Source: Aquibium sp. ELW1220 (GTDB lineage Bacteria > Pseudomonadota > Alphaproteobacteria > Rhizobiales > Rhizobiaceae). Taken from it: a stretch of 64,000 nt of DNA. Of this stretch, positions 44,233 through 53,063 are shown piece after piece (within the stretch, counting starts at the first letter, position 1; each line of letters begins with the position of its first letter). A program made the translations under genes and the position numbers. The stretch is from NCBI RefSeq assembly GCF_030398385.1, contig NZ_JAOAOQ010000022.1, positions 1-64,000 of the forward strand, given 5' to 3'. The notes under the pieces were generated by a model. That model was not told where the DNA came from. It ran no database searches and was given only the letters and a program-made list of their open reading frames with translations.

Positions 44233-45028
44233 CCACCCCTCCCATGTAGGCCTCGATCACGCGCTGGTCGCTGGAGACCTCGTCGTAGGTTCCTTCCGCG
44301 AGCACTTCGCCGTGCTGCAGCACCGTGATGCGGTCGCACAGGGTCGAGACGACGGACAGATTGTGCTCCACGAGGAGCACGGTCCGTCCCACCGCCACCT
44401 TCCGGATCAGATCGGTGATCGGCTCGATGTCCTCGTGGCCCATGCCCGCGGTCGGCTCGTCGAGGAGCATGACCTGCGGCTCCAGCGCCAGCGTGGTGGC
44501 GATCTCCAGGGCGCGCTTCTTGCCGTAGGACAGCTCGGCTGCGGTGATGCCGCGGCTCTCGACGATGCCCACCTGCTCGAGCAGTTCCTCGGCGCGCCGG
44601 TTGAGCGGCGCCACCGCGCGCAGCGACCGCCAGAAATGGTAGCCGGTGCCGTAGGGCGCCTGCAGCGCCACGCGCACGTTTTCGAGCACGGTCAGGTTCG
44701 GGAAGATCGCCGAAATCTGGAACGAGCGGACGAGGCCGCGGCGCGCCACTTCGGCCGATCGCAGGCGGGAGATGTCCTCGCCATTGAGCAGGATCTTACC
44801 TTTGGTCGGCTGCAGCGTCTTGGTCAGAAGATTGAAGCAGGTCGTCTTGCCGGCGCCGTTCGGCCCGATGAGCGCGTGGATGGAGCCCCGCCGCACGGCG
44901 AGGTCCACGTCCTTGACGGCCGCGAAGCCGCCGAAGACCTTCGTCAGGCCTTCGCCGACCAGCGCGTAATCCGCGCCCGTCGCCGACGCGGCAGCCCCTG
45001 CCGGCACGGCATCAGCCATGGTGACCAT
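44225..45028 (-). CDS. livG: ABC transporter ATP-binding protein LivG
   Basis: The 267-residue ATPase has Walker A GPNGAGKTT, RRGLVRSFQISAIFPNLTVLENV, the variant signature LSYGKKRALEIA and Walker B VMLLDEP with TAGMGHEDIEPI, all typical of LivG. A GGAGGAG seven bases upstream supports the ATG at 45028. The signature LSYG instead of LSGG is common in this subfamily. Confidence 0.92.
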
Positions 45029-45068
45029 TGTTCTCCTCCCTCGAACGCGGGAAACCCGCGGCAGTCGA

Positions 45069-46232
45069 TCAGCTCGGCAGTCGCAGGACGGCCTTTGCCA
45101 GGATGTTCTTCTGTATTTCGTTCGATCCGCCGAAGATGGCCGGCGCGCGCGAATCCAGGAACAGGTTCATCGCGTCGACCTCGTCGTTGCCGGCCTCGAT
45201 GTCGTCGAAGAACCGCGCGTCCTCCCCGGCCAGCATCAGCGTCTCCTCGGTGATGCGCTGGTAGAGCTCGGTCGTGAAGATCTTCAGCATCGAGACGTCC
45301 GCACCGAGTTCTCCGCCGTCGCGCAACACCTTGGCGAAGCGATCGAAGGCCGAGCCGAGATCATAGATGTCGAGGCGGTGCCTGGCATAGCGCGACAGGA
45401 AGGCCGGGTCGTCGAACGCACCGCGGGCGCGGGCGAGTTTCTCCAGCCGCTCGATGGCGATCTCGGGGCGCGTCGTCGCGCCGAGGAAGATGCGCTCGTG
45501 GCCGAGCACCGACTTCGCCACGTCCCAGCCCTGGTCGACCGCGCCGACGACGTTTTCGACCGGGACCCGGACGTCGTCGAAGAAGACCTCGCAGAAATCG
45601 GTCTCGCCGCGCAGATTGGCGATGGGACGCACGCGCACGCCGGGCGTGGTCATGTCGATGAGGAGAACGGTGATGCCCTTCTGGCGCACCTTCTCGTCGC
45701 GGCTGGTGCGCACGAGCGCGAAGATCCAGTTGGCGCAATGCGCGAGCGTCGTCCAGATCTTCTGGCCGTTGACGACGAAGACGTCGCCGTCGCGCACCGC
45801 GGCGGTGCGCAGGCTCGCGAGGTCGGAGCCGGAATTCGGCTCGGAATAGCCCTGGCACCAGACATGCTCGCCGGTGAGGATGCGCGGCAGGTAGTGCGCC
45901 TTCTGCTCCTCGGTGCCGTGCTCGAGCATCAGCGGGCCGATCAGGCCGAGCCCGTGGTCGGGAATGCGCGGGCAGCCGAGCCGGCCCCATTCCTCGACAT
46001 AGATCATGTGCTTGGCCGGCGTCAGGCCCATGCCGCCGTGCTCGACCGGCCAGACGGGGGCGAGCCAGCCTTCCTCGGCCAGCGCATGGTACCAGACCGA
46101 CACCTCGTCGAAGAGCGGCCGCTGCTTGCGCATGAAGCGAAGGTCGGCCGGCAGCCGGCGCGCGACGAGATCGCGGAAGGCCTCGCGAAAGGCCTCGTCG
46201 GACAGGGCGTTCCAGTCGGTCGCGGGCGCCAT
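45069..46232 (-). CDS. Acyl-CoA dehydrogenase
   Basis: A 387-residue FAD enzyme: WPVEHGGMGLTPAKHMIYVEEWG, the flavin-contact GYSEPNSGSDLASLRT and WTTLAHCANWIFALVRT, and the C-terminal RAPAIFGGSNEIQKNILAKAVL. It alpha,beta-desaturates an acyl-CoA and passes electrons to ETF. Its start shares one base with the enoyl-CoA hydratase stop. With the second, shorter acyl-CoA dehydrogenase two genes upstream it may form a heteromeric enzyme, as in steroid and terpene side-chain pathways. Confidence 0.9.
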   Translation of the reverse strand: MAPATDWNALSDEAFREAFRDLVARRLPADLRFMRKQRPLFDEVSVWYHALAEEGWLAPVWPVEHGGMGLTPAKHMIYVEEWGRLGCPRIPDHGLGLIGPLMLEHGTEEQKAHYLPRILTGEHVWCQGYSEPNSGSDLASLRTAAVRDGDVFVVNGQKIWTTLAHCANWIFALVRTSRDEKVRQKGITVLLIDMTTPGVRVRPIANLRGETDFCEVFFDDVRVPVENVVGAVDQGWDVAKSVLGHERIFLGATTRPEIAIERLEKLARARGAFDDPAFLSRYARHRLDIYDLGSAFDRFAKVLRDGGELGADVSMLKIFTTELYQRITEETLMLAGEDARFFDDIEAGNDEVDAMNLFLDSRAPAIFGGSNEIQKNILAKAVLRLPS

Positions 46233-47008
46233 CAGATCTCGTCCTTGAACACCGCCGGACGCTTCTCGATGAAGGCGCGCATGGCTTCCTTGGAATCCGC
46301 GTGGCGGGTCATCTCGACCGTCAGGTTCTGCTCGAAGCGGTAGCCGTCGCGCAGGGGCATGTTCTCGACCGTGTTGATGGCGCGCTTGGCAAGGCTCAGC
46401 GCCTTGGGGCTCTTCGAGGCGATGATGCGGGCCATCTTCATGGCCTCGTCCATGAGATTCTCGAGCGGCACGCAGGCCTCGATGATGCCGCGCCGGTAGG
46501 CCTCCTCGGCCGGAACGCGGTAGCCGGTCAGGATCATGCGGCGGGCGAGCGATTTCGGGAACAGCGACATGGTGTGGCGCGCGCCGCCCATCAGGCCGAT
46601 GTCGATCTCGGGCAGGCCGAAAACGGCGTTGTCGGAGGCCAGGATAATGTCGGCGGCGACGATCGGACCCATGCCGGCGCCCAACGCCGGACCATTGACG
46701 GCAGCGATGACGGCCTTGCCGCATTCCATGATGCAGTTCGACACCTCGCGCGTGCGGCGCAGGTGGCGGTAGGTCTCGCCCTTGATGTCGCCGATGGCCT
46801 GACGGTTCTTGATGTCGGCGCCGGCGGAGAAGATCTTCTCGCGGCCGGTGATGACGATGCAGCGGACTTCCGGGGTGTCGTTCAGTTCGTCGAAGACCTC
46901 GATCATCTCGTCGGAGAAGTCACGCGAGTAGGCGTTGACCGGCGCGTTGTCCATCTTGACGACCGCGACGTGGTCTTCGATGGTCACCTTGATCAGATTG
47001 TTCCGCAT
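46232..47008 (-). CDS. Enoyl-CoA hydratase/isomerase family protein
   Basis: The 258-residue crotonase-fold enzyme has the oxyanion-hole segments FSAGADIKNRQ and NGPALGAGMGPIVAADIILA, and an acidic residue in FGLPEIDIGLMGGARH where catalytic Glu residues sit. GGAGG is ten bases before the ATG. It would hydrate the enoyl-CoA made by the flanking acyl-CoA dehydrogenases; related crotonases can also open rings or shift double bonds. Confidence 0.9.
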   Translation of the reverse strand: MRNNLIKVTIEDHVAVVKMDNAPVNAYSRDFSDEMIEVFDELNDTPEVRCIVITGREKIFSAGADIKNRQAIGDIKGETYRHLRRTREVSNCIMECGKAVIAAVNGPALGAGMGPIVAADIILASDNAVFGLPEIDIGLMGGARHTMSLFPKSLARRMILTGYRVPAEEAYRRGIIEACVPLENLMDEAMKMARIIASKSPKALSLAKRAINTVENMPLRDGYRFEQNLTVEMTRHADSKEAMRAFIEKRPAVFKDEI

Positions 47009-47023
47009 GATGTCCTCCCGGCC

Positions 47024-48145
47024 TCAGGCCGCACGTTCCAGATTGACGAATTCGAGCCGAAGATCTTCCGGCTGGCCGAGCGTCGCGTTCAGGCTGATCG
47101 CGCGCTTCAGGTAAAGACCGATGTCGCATTCGTCGGTAAAGCCCATGGCGCCATGAAGGTGGACGGCGCGCCGGCAGATCGAGACTGCGGAGTCGCCCGC
47201 CCGTGCCTTGGCGGCGAGCACGGCCAGCCGGCCGGCCCGCGCGTCATCGTCCCGCAGCGTCTCGACCGCGTTGACGACCGCCGCGCAGGCGAACTCGGCA
47301 TCCGACCACATCTCGACGAGGCGATGCTGGATGGCCTGGAAGCTGGCGATCGGCTTGCCGAACTGCACGCGCGCCCTGGTGTAGTCGATGGTGATCTCGA
47401 CCGCGCGCGAGGCGATGCCGGCGAGTTCGGCTGCGAGCGCGACGCGGGCATTGCAGACGGCCTCGTCGAGCAGTCCAGCCTCGGTCGGCGCCTGCGCGAT
47501 CAGGGCGGCGCCGGGCAGACGGCACTGGTCGAAGCGGATCTTTCCGATCGCGGCACCATCGACGCCGGTGGCCGTTTCGACGGACAGGCCGGCGCTGCCC
47601 GAAGGAACCGAGAACAGGCCGACGCCATCGTCCATCGCGGCGACCACGAGCAGATCGGTTGCGGAAAGGGCCAGGTCGACGTGGCGCTTGCCGCCCGCAA
47701 GCAGGTACCCGCCATCGGGTGCCGCGCGTGCCGAGACGGCGTGGCCCGCGACGTCCATCCATGCCGGAGCCAGGACCAGGCTGCCGTCGACGAGACCCGC
47801 AACGAGACGATCACGTTCGGCCGATGCCGGCGCCCGGGCAAGAAGCGTGGACGCGAAGACGGCACCGATGGCGAGCGGCTCGCTGATCAGCGCGCGGCCG
47901 AGCGCCTCGCTGACGACGGCCTGCTCGGTGAGCGACAGGCCGGTGCCGCCCAGCGCCTCGGGGACGAGGATGCCGGTCAAGCCGGCCTCGGCCATGGCCT
48001 TCCAGAGAGCGATGTCCGTGTCGGCGCCTGCCGCCCGCTTCCTGCGCACAGAGGCCGGGCCTGGCTGGCGTGAGGCGAGCGTCGACACGCTGTCGCGCAA
48101 CATGGCGAGCATGCCTTCGGCATCGTCGAAAATGGATTGCGGCAT
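47024..48145 (-). CDS. Acyl-CoA dehydrogenase, divergent partner subunit
   Basis: The 373-residue protein is acyl-CoA dehydrogenase-like: LVPEALGGTGLSLTEQAVVSEALG, then the C-terminal RVQFGKPIASFQAIQHRLVEM and HLHGAMGFTDECDIGLYLKRA. Its middle domain is weak, with LAPAWMDVAGHAVSARA in place of the usual flavin-contact motif. This is the pattern of the second subunit in alpha2beta2 acyl-CoA dehydrogenases. The start at 48145 leaves a better distance from GGGAGG than the ATG at 48148. Confidence 0.85.
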   Translation of the reverse strand: MPQSIFDDAEGMLAMLRDSVSTLASRQPGPASVRRKRAAGADTDIALWKAMAEAGLTGILVPEALGGTGLSLTEQAVVSEALGRALISEPLAIGAVFASTLLARAPASAERDRLVAGLVDGSLVLAPAWMDVAGHAVSARAAPDGGYLLAGGKRHVDLALSATDLLVVAAMDDGVGLFSVPSGSAGLSVETATGVDGAAIGKIRFDQCRLPGAALIAQAPTEAGLLDEAVCNARVALAAELAGIASRAVEITIDYTRARVQFGKPIASFQAIQHRLVEMWSDAEFACAAVVNAVETLRDDDARAGRLAVLAAKARAGDSAVSICRRAVHLHGAMGFTDECDIGLYLKRAISLNATLGQPEDLRLEFVNLERAA

Positions 48146-48276
48146 CATTCCTCCCGGATGCAGCTTACGCCGTCTTGTACCGCACGGTAGGCGATGCCTC
48201 GCTGGCGGACAAACGAAACAGCTTGCTGCAGTGTCGTTTCATGAATGTGAAGTCGCCTGGCGACTTCGCCTAGGCG
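48145..48276 (-). pseudogene. Possible remnant of an AraC-type HTH regulator
   Basis: In the gap between the acyl-CoA ligase and acyl-CoA dehydrogenase genes the minus strand reads [18 protein letters not shown], then RQRGIAYRAVQDGVS, then a stop at 48145. This resembles the C-terminal helix-turn-helix of AraC regulators (VA-RL--S-RTLQR-L---G-S-R-L-D). It has a few extra residues between the two conserved parts and nothing upstream but the ligase gene. A perfect 8-bp hairpin (48249-48256/48260-48267) lies in it. Confidence 0.35.
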
Positions 48277-49901
48277 GGCAGCCGGTGGTCGCGAAACTGC
48301 TCGCGCAGCTTGGTCTTCTGCAGCTTGCCGGTCGCGGTGTGCGGCAGCGTGTCGACGAAGGCGATGTCGTCGGGCAGCCACCATTTCGCGACGCGGCCGG
48401 ACAGGAAGTCAAGCAGCTCCTCCCGGGTCGGCGCCTTGCCAGGCTTTGCGACCACGATCATCAGCGGGCGCTCCTGCCATCGCGGATGATGGACGCCGAT
48501 GACGGCGGCTTCGGCGACTCCCGGATGCGCCACGGCGGCGTTCTCCAGGTCGATCGAGGAGATCCACTCGCCGCCCGACTTGATCACGTCCTTCGAGCGG
48601 TCGGTGAGCTGGACGTAGCCGTCGGCATCGATCTTGGCGACGTCGCCGGTCGCGAACCAGCCCTCGGCGTCGAGCACGTCGCCGCCTTCGCCGCGGAAGT
48701 AGCCGGACGCGACCCAGGGGCCGCGGACCAGCAGATCGCCGGCGACCGAGCCGTCATGCGGCAGAGGCTTGCCGTCCTCGCCGCGGATGCGCAGTTCGAC
48801 GCCGTAGATGGCGCGGCCCTGCTTCGCCTGCACGGTGACCTGTTCGTCCTCCGGCGCGCCGCCGTGCTTGGGCAGGAGGTTGCCGATGGTGGCGAGCGGG
48901 CTCGTCTCGCTCATGCCCCAGGCGTGGATGACGAAGACGCCGAAATCGCGCCGGAAGCGCTCGATGACGGCGCGCGGAGCCGCCGAGCCGCCAATCACCA
49001 CCCGTTCGAGCTTAAGCCCCGACAGGTCGATGCCCGGCGTGTCGTCGACATGCTTGAAGAAACCGAGCCAGACGGTCGGCACGCCGAGCGAGAAGTTGCA
49101 GGCCTCCGCGACCGCGATGTCGAACAGGCTTCGCCCGTCGAGCTGCGGGCCGGGCAGGACGAGCTTTGCGCCGCACATGGCGGCCGCATAGGGGATGCCC
49201 CAGGCGTTGACGTGGAACAGCGGTACGGCGAGCAGCACGCTGTCGGCGCTGGACAGGCGCAGACCGTCGGCCGCGCAGGCCGTGAAGGAATGCAGGACCG
49301 TGGAGCGGTGGGAGTAGAGCACCCCTTTCGGATTGCCGGTCGTGCCCGAGGTGTAGCAGAGCGAGGAGGCGGATTTCTCGTCGAACTGCGGCCAGTCGAG
49401 GACGTCGTCCTCGGCGGCGACCAGATCCTCGTAGGCCTCGCAGCCGGCGAGATCACCCGCCAGGTGGTCCACGTCCGTCATCGCGACGAAGCGCTCGACC
49501 TTGCCGAGCTTCGGCCGCAGGTCCTTCACGAGGCCGCCGAAGGTGACGTCGAACAGAAGGACCCGGCTTTCCGCATGATTGAGGATGTAGTCTATCTGCT
49601 CCGGGAAGAGCCGCGGATTGACGGTGTGCAGCACCGCGCCGATGCCCGATACCGCAAAATAGAGCTCGACGTGGCGGTGCGTGTTCCAGGCGAGCGTCGC
49701 GACCCGGTCGCCCGGCTTGATGCCCATGCGGATGAGCGCCTTGGCCAGTTTGGCGGCACGCGACCGGACCTGCGCCCAGTTCGTGCGCACGATCGGCCCT
49801 TCGCAGGTGCGGCTGACGATCTCGACGTGCGGATGATAGCGGGCGGCATGCTCGATCAATGTCGAGATCAACAGCTGCCTGTCCTGCATCAAGCCCAGCA
49901 T
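48270..49901 (-). CDS. AMP-forming acyl-CoA synthetase
   Basis: A 543-residue adenylate-forming enzyme: [20 protein letters not shown] (P-loop, about 180), [37 protein letters not shown] and the catalytic-Lys region [18 protein letters not shown] at the C terminus. It resembles medium/long-chain or aryl acid ligases (alkK-like). It activates a carboxylic acid to its CoA thioester and feeds the acyl-CoA dehydrogenases and hydratase downstream. AGGGAGGA supports the ATG at 49901. Confidence 0.92.
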   Translation of the reverse strand: MLGLMQDRQLLISTLIEHAARYHPHVEIVSRTCEGPIVRTNWAQVRSRAAKLAKALIRMGIKPGDRVATLAWNTHRHVELYFAVSGIGAVLHTVNPRLFPEQIDYILNHAESRVLLFDVTFGGLVKDLRPKLGKVERFVAMTDVDHLAGDLAGCEAYEDLVAAEDDVLDWPQFDEKSASSLCYTSGTTGNPKGVLYSHRSTVLHSFTACAADGLRLSSADSVLLAVPLFHVNAWGIPYAAAMCGAKLVLPGPQLDGRSLFDIAVAEACNFSLGVPTVWLGFFKHVDDTPGIDLSGLKLERVVIGGSAAPRAVIERFRRDFGVFVIHAWGMSETSPLATIGNLLPKHGGAPEDEQVTVQAKQGRAIYGVELRIRGEDGKPLPHDGSVAGDLLVRGPWVASGYFRGEGGDVLDAEGWFATGDVAKIDADGYVQLTDRSKDVIKSGGEWISSIDLENAAVAHPGVAEAAVIGVHHPRWQERPLMIVVAKPGKAPTREELLDFLSGRVAKWWLPDDIAFVDTLPHTATGKLQKTKLREQFRDHRLPA

Positions 49902-50002
49902 GGGCAGTCCTCCCTGATGTCGAGCCGGCCTCCACCGACGCGGCCGCAAAATCGGGGGCGTGCACGGTCAAGTCAATCGACTGCACGGATGCGCGGCGTC
50001 GA

Positions 50003-50016
50003 TTCACACCTGTGAA
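50003..50016. promoter_or_regulatory. Palindromic operator between the acyl-CoA ligase and the OYE gene
   Basis: TTCACACCTGTGAA is a perfect 14-bp palindrome, centrally placed in the 200-base divergent gap 49902-50101. It could be bound by a TetR-, GntR- or Crp-like regulator acting on both sides. No regulator gene is adjacent, though the AraC-like remnant lies on the far side of the ligase. Confidence 0.4.
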
Positions 50017-50101
50017 ACTTCCGTGACGAAAGGCCGGCCGGTTTGCCTTTGCGGCGGCGGGATGGTGGAGAGGAGCGTGACATCTGCGAGGGAGGATCCG
50101 G

Positions 50102-51298
50102 ATGAGCGTTCTGTTCAGCGAAGGCCGTATCGGCGGCGTTTCGATCGACAACCGCGTCGTCGTCTCGCCGATGTGCCAGTACAGCGCCGTCGACGGGGCC
50201 GCGCAGGACTGGCATCTCGTCCACCTCGGCTCGCTGATGATGTCGGGGGCGGGCCTGGTCATCCTGGAAGCCACGGCGGTGGAGGCGGTCGGCCGCGGCA
50301 CGAATGGCTGCCGTGGCCTCTATGACGACGCGCAGGAGGCGGCGTTCGCGCGGCTGGTCGAGGCGCTGCGGAAACTGTCGCCGGCAAAGATCGGCCTCCA
50401 GCTCACCCATTGCGGCCGCAAGGCTGCCACCCGCACCATCCCCGAGCGATGGCGCGGCGAGCCGCTGCCGCCGGAGGAAGGCGCATGGACGCCGGTCGCG
50501 CCCTCCCCGATCGCCTATGACGAGGACTGGCAGGTGCCGGAAGAGCTCGACGAGGCCGGAATCCTGCGCATCATCGACGCCTTCGCAGAGAGCGCACGCC
50601 GCGCCGCGCGCGCCGGCTTCGATCTCCTCGAACTGCACGGCGCGCATGGCTACCTGATCCACCAGTTCCTGTCGCCGATCACCAACCGGCGCACGGACCG
50701 CTGGGGCGGGTCGGCCGGGAACCGCAACCGCATCGCGGTCGAGATCGTCAGGGCCGTCCGCAAAGCGTAGCCCCGCGAGCGGGCGCTCGGCTTGCGGATG
50801 AACTCAACCGACTGGACGCCGGAGGGCTCGACGCTCGACGACGCCGTCGCGCTCGCCCGCGCCCTGGAAGCGGAGGGGCTCGACTATGTCGTGATGTCGT
50901 CCGGCAACATCCGGCCAGGCATCGCCATCCCGCCGGCCGCGCCCGGCCACCAGGTGCCCTTCGCAAAGGCGATCAAGGACGCGACCGGGCTCGCGGTGAT
51001 GGCCGTCGGAATGATCGTGGAGGCAAGGCAGGCCGAGGAGATCGTCGCGTCGGGTGCTGCCGATTTCGTCGCGCTGGCGCGGCCGATGCTCGACAATCCG
51101 CGCTGGGGCATCCATGCGGCGGCCGAACTCGGCGACGACATCGCCTACCCGCCGCCCTACATCCGCGCGCGGCCGAACAACTGGCTCGGCTTCCGCCACG
51201 TCCACCCGCAGGCAAACCCGCCCGCCTCGACGCTCCAGCTCGACCGGCCGCGCAGCGTGGCGAGCTGGGACCGGCCGGATATGCCGGGGAGGAAGTAA
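50102..51298 (+). pseudogene. OYE-family NADH:flavin oxidoreductase split by one in-frame amber codon
   Basis: Residues 1-222 (MSVLFSEGRIGGVSIDNRVV ... ITNRRTDRWGGSAGNRNRIA) and the segment after the stop (ERALGLRMNSTDW ... DFVALARPMLDNPRWGI) together make one complete old-yellow-enzyme barrel of the YqjM class. They are in the same frame: TAG at 50768-50770 stands alone between them, with no insertion or deletion. The likely ancestral codon is TGG, which needs one change. C25 in the MCQYS motif and the HGAHGYLIHQFLSP active-site stretch are intact. GGGAGGA supports the ATG. Either a recent nonsense mutation or a sequence error. Confidence 0.8.
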
Positions 51299-51422
51299 GC
51301 CTGCGTTCCTTGTAAAGGACGCCAAGGCCGGTGGGAGCTTCGTACGGGAGAGACGGTTGCCGGCCAGTCCGTTCGCGGGTTAACAGTCGATCCTCGGCGC
51401 CTTGAACCGACACTGCCGCCTC

Positions 51423-51902
51423 ATGAGTCCTGCCAATTTCCAGCCGATCACCTTGCGTCCGTACCGTCCGGAGGACCTCGAGGATTGCATGACGATCTGG
51501 AGAAAGGCCTCGCTCGCCGGCCATCCGTTCCTTTCGCCGGCGGAGATCGAGGCGGACGAACCGCTCGTGCGCGATGAGTACATGCCTATGGCGGAGATCA
51601 CTGTCGCGTCGCTCGACAGGTGCGTCGTCGGCTTCATCGCAATGCTGGGCGACGTCGTCGGCGGGTTGTTCGTCGCGCCCGAACAGCATCGCCTGGGCAT
51701 CGGTCGCGCCCTCATCGCCTTCGAGGCCAAACGGCGCGGCCGGATGACCGTCGAGGTCTACGAGGAGAATACGAAGGCGCGCGCCTTCTACCGCGCCTCG
51801 GGCTTCGTCGAGACCGGCAGGCGCAACACGGACGATCGCGGGCGCCCGTACCCACTCGTCGGCATGGACATGGCGGCAGGGAGCACCGCCCGCGACAGGT
51901 GA
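51423..51902 (+). CDS. GNAT-family N-acetyltransferase
   Basis: The 159-residue protein has the GNAT core: ITLRPYRPEDLEDCMTIWRK, VGFIAMLGDVVGGLFVAPEQ, then the acetyl-CoA pyrophosphate loop HRLGIGRALIAFEAK and ENTKARAFYRASGFVETGRR. An in-frame TTG at 51402 would add seven residues; the ATG at 51423 fits the family better. Ribosome site is poor. Its substrate is unknown. It overlaps the start of the TonB-receptor remnant and stands between two broken genes. Confidence 0.8.
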   Translation: MSPANFQPITLRPYRPEDLEDCMTIWRKASLAGHPFLSPAEIEADEPLVRDEYMPMAEITVASLDRCVVGFIAMLGDVVGGLFVAPEQHRLGIGRALIAFEAKRRGRMTVEVYEENTKARAFYRASGFVETGRRNTDDRGRPYPLVGMDMAAGSTARDR

Positions 51903-52288
51903 ACGCCTCGATCGGCCACGTCCATTCCCGGTTCGAGGAGTTCAACGATGTCACCTATGGCGACCTCGCGGGCCTTGCCTTCCCCGGATCGCCGGAATGG
52001 TCAAACGGGCTCGGCGGCCGCTACGACTTCCGCAACGGGATCTATCTCGGCGCCGACGCCAAGTAAACGTCGAGCTACCTCGCCCGCTTCGGCAGCCTGC
52101 CGCACGACGTGATCGACTCGCGCGTGATCGTGAACGCGCAGGCCGGTTACCGGACGGAGGACTGGGACATCAACGCCTTCGCCGAGAACCTCCTGGACGA
52201 GCGCTGCTTCGTCTACAACGACAACGACGTCGCCGCGACGCTGGGCAAGCGGCGGACGCTCGGCCTCAACGTCAAGTTCAACTTCTGA
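51899..52288 (+). pseudogene. TonB-dependent receptor, C-terminal remnant with an internal stop
   Basis: About 130 codons of the extreme C terminus of an outer-membrane receptor remain: LGGRYDFRNGIYLGADAK, then TAA (52064-52066), then TSSYLARFG, INAFAENLLDERCFVYNDND and the terminal aromatic strand LGLNVKFNF. Beta-strand alternation and the final Phe are typical of barrels recognised by the BAM complex. The stop needs one change from TAC (Tyr). The plug domain and most of the barrel (about 550 residues) are missing, and the GNAT gene lies where they should be. Confidence 0.75.
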
Positions 52289-52328
52289 CGGACGGGGTCC
52301 GCACGGACGATCGGGCGCCGGCCGGCCA

Positions 52329-53063
52329 TCATCGTGCAAGCCGGGTGGCGATCGCAGCCGGCAATCCCGCCGAGGCCTTGCCGGGCGGACGCGCATAGCT
52401 GCCGCGGTCGGCGCCCTGCGGTCGCAGCCGATGCAGGGCGACGGCGTGGACAACGGCCGCCTGCACGGGATCGACGAGGATCGCCGGGACATCGCCGGCG
52501 ATGTCATTGGCAAGGCCCGCGATCGGCGCGCCGGCAAGCACGAGCACGTCGGCCGCCTCGGCTGCACACAGGCAGGTGCGCAGGAGCGGCTCGCGCATCT
52601 CCTCCGCCACGCTCGAGATCGAGCCGAACCCCTCGTCCGGGGTGAAGGTACCGGCAAAGCGCGTGGCGAGCCCTGCCCTCGTCACCTGCTCGTCGTACCA
52701 CGGCCGCATGCGCCGCGAAAACGTGACGAAGGCGAAGCGTTCGCCGAGCGAGAGCGACATGATCATGGCCGCCTCGGACATGCCCGTGACCGGCAGGTCG
52801 AACAGTTCGCGCGCCGCCTGGAGCCCCGGATCGCCAAAGGCGGCGATGACCGCCGCATCGAAGGTCCCTGCCCTTTCCGCCAGCCCTTCGAGGACGCCCG
52901 CACCGGCGATCTGCGCTTCCGCGCGCGAGGAGATGTAGGGAAATCCCGATCCGGCGGTGACGGGGACGAGATCGACGTCGGACGGCAGCACGCAGGACGC
53001 CGACGCGGCCAGGCGCTGAGTCAGCGCGGCGGTGGTGTTGGGGTTGAACAGCAGCAGGCGCAT
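52329..53063 (-). CDS. Aspartate/glutamate/hydantoin racemase-family protein lacking both catalytic cysteines
   Basis: A 244-residue protein of the Asp/Glu/hydantoin racemase fold (MRLLLFNPNTTAALTQRLAA). Typical members have Cys in (A/C)CF-DPG and LGC(A/T)G. Here the equivalents are AFGDPG (Ala75) and LAGAP (Gly178), so two-base racemisation is unlikely. It may be a binding protein or use another mechanism. Its start shares one base with the DctM stop (TGATG), placing it at the end of a TRAP-transporter operon. Related HpxA-type proteins act on allantoin. Confidence 0.82.
   Translation of the reverse strand: MRLLLFNPNTTAALTQRLAASASCVLPSDVDLVPVTAGSGFPYISSRAEAQIAGAGVLEGLAERAGTFDAAVIAAFGDPGLQAARELFDLPVTGMSEAAMIMSLSLGERFAFVTFSRRMRPWYDEQVTRAGLATRFAGTFTPDEGFGSISSVAEEMREPLLRTCLCAAEAADVLVLAGAPIAGLANDIAGDVPAILVDPVQAAVVHAVALHRLRPQGADRGSYARPPGKASAGLPAAIATRLAR

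Noticed and set aside
48249-48267. Terminator after the acyl-CoA ligase gene
   Set aside because: The stem has no T run and the downstream genes are closely spaced on the same strand; it may be part of the AraC-like remnant instead.
50768-50770. Amber codon read as pyrrolysine or another programmed recoding
   Set aside because: No family precedent in OYE enzymes, no downstream structure seen, and pyrrolysine genes are not expected in this kind of bacterium; a nonsense mutation or sequence error is simpler.
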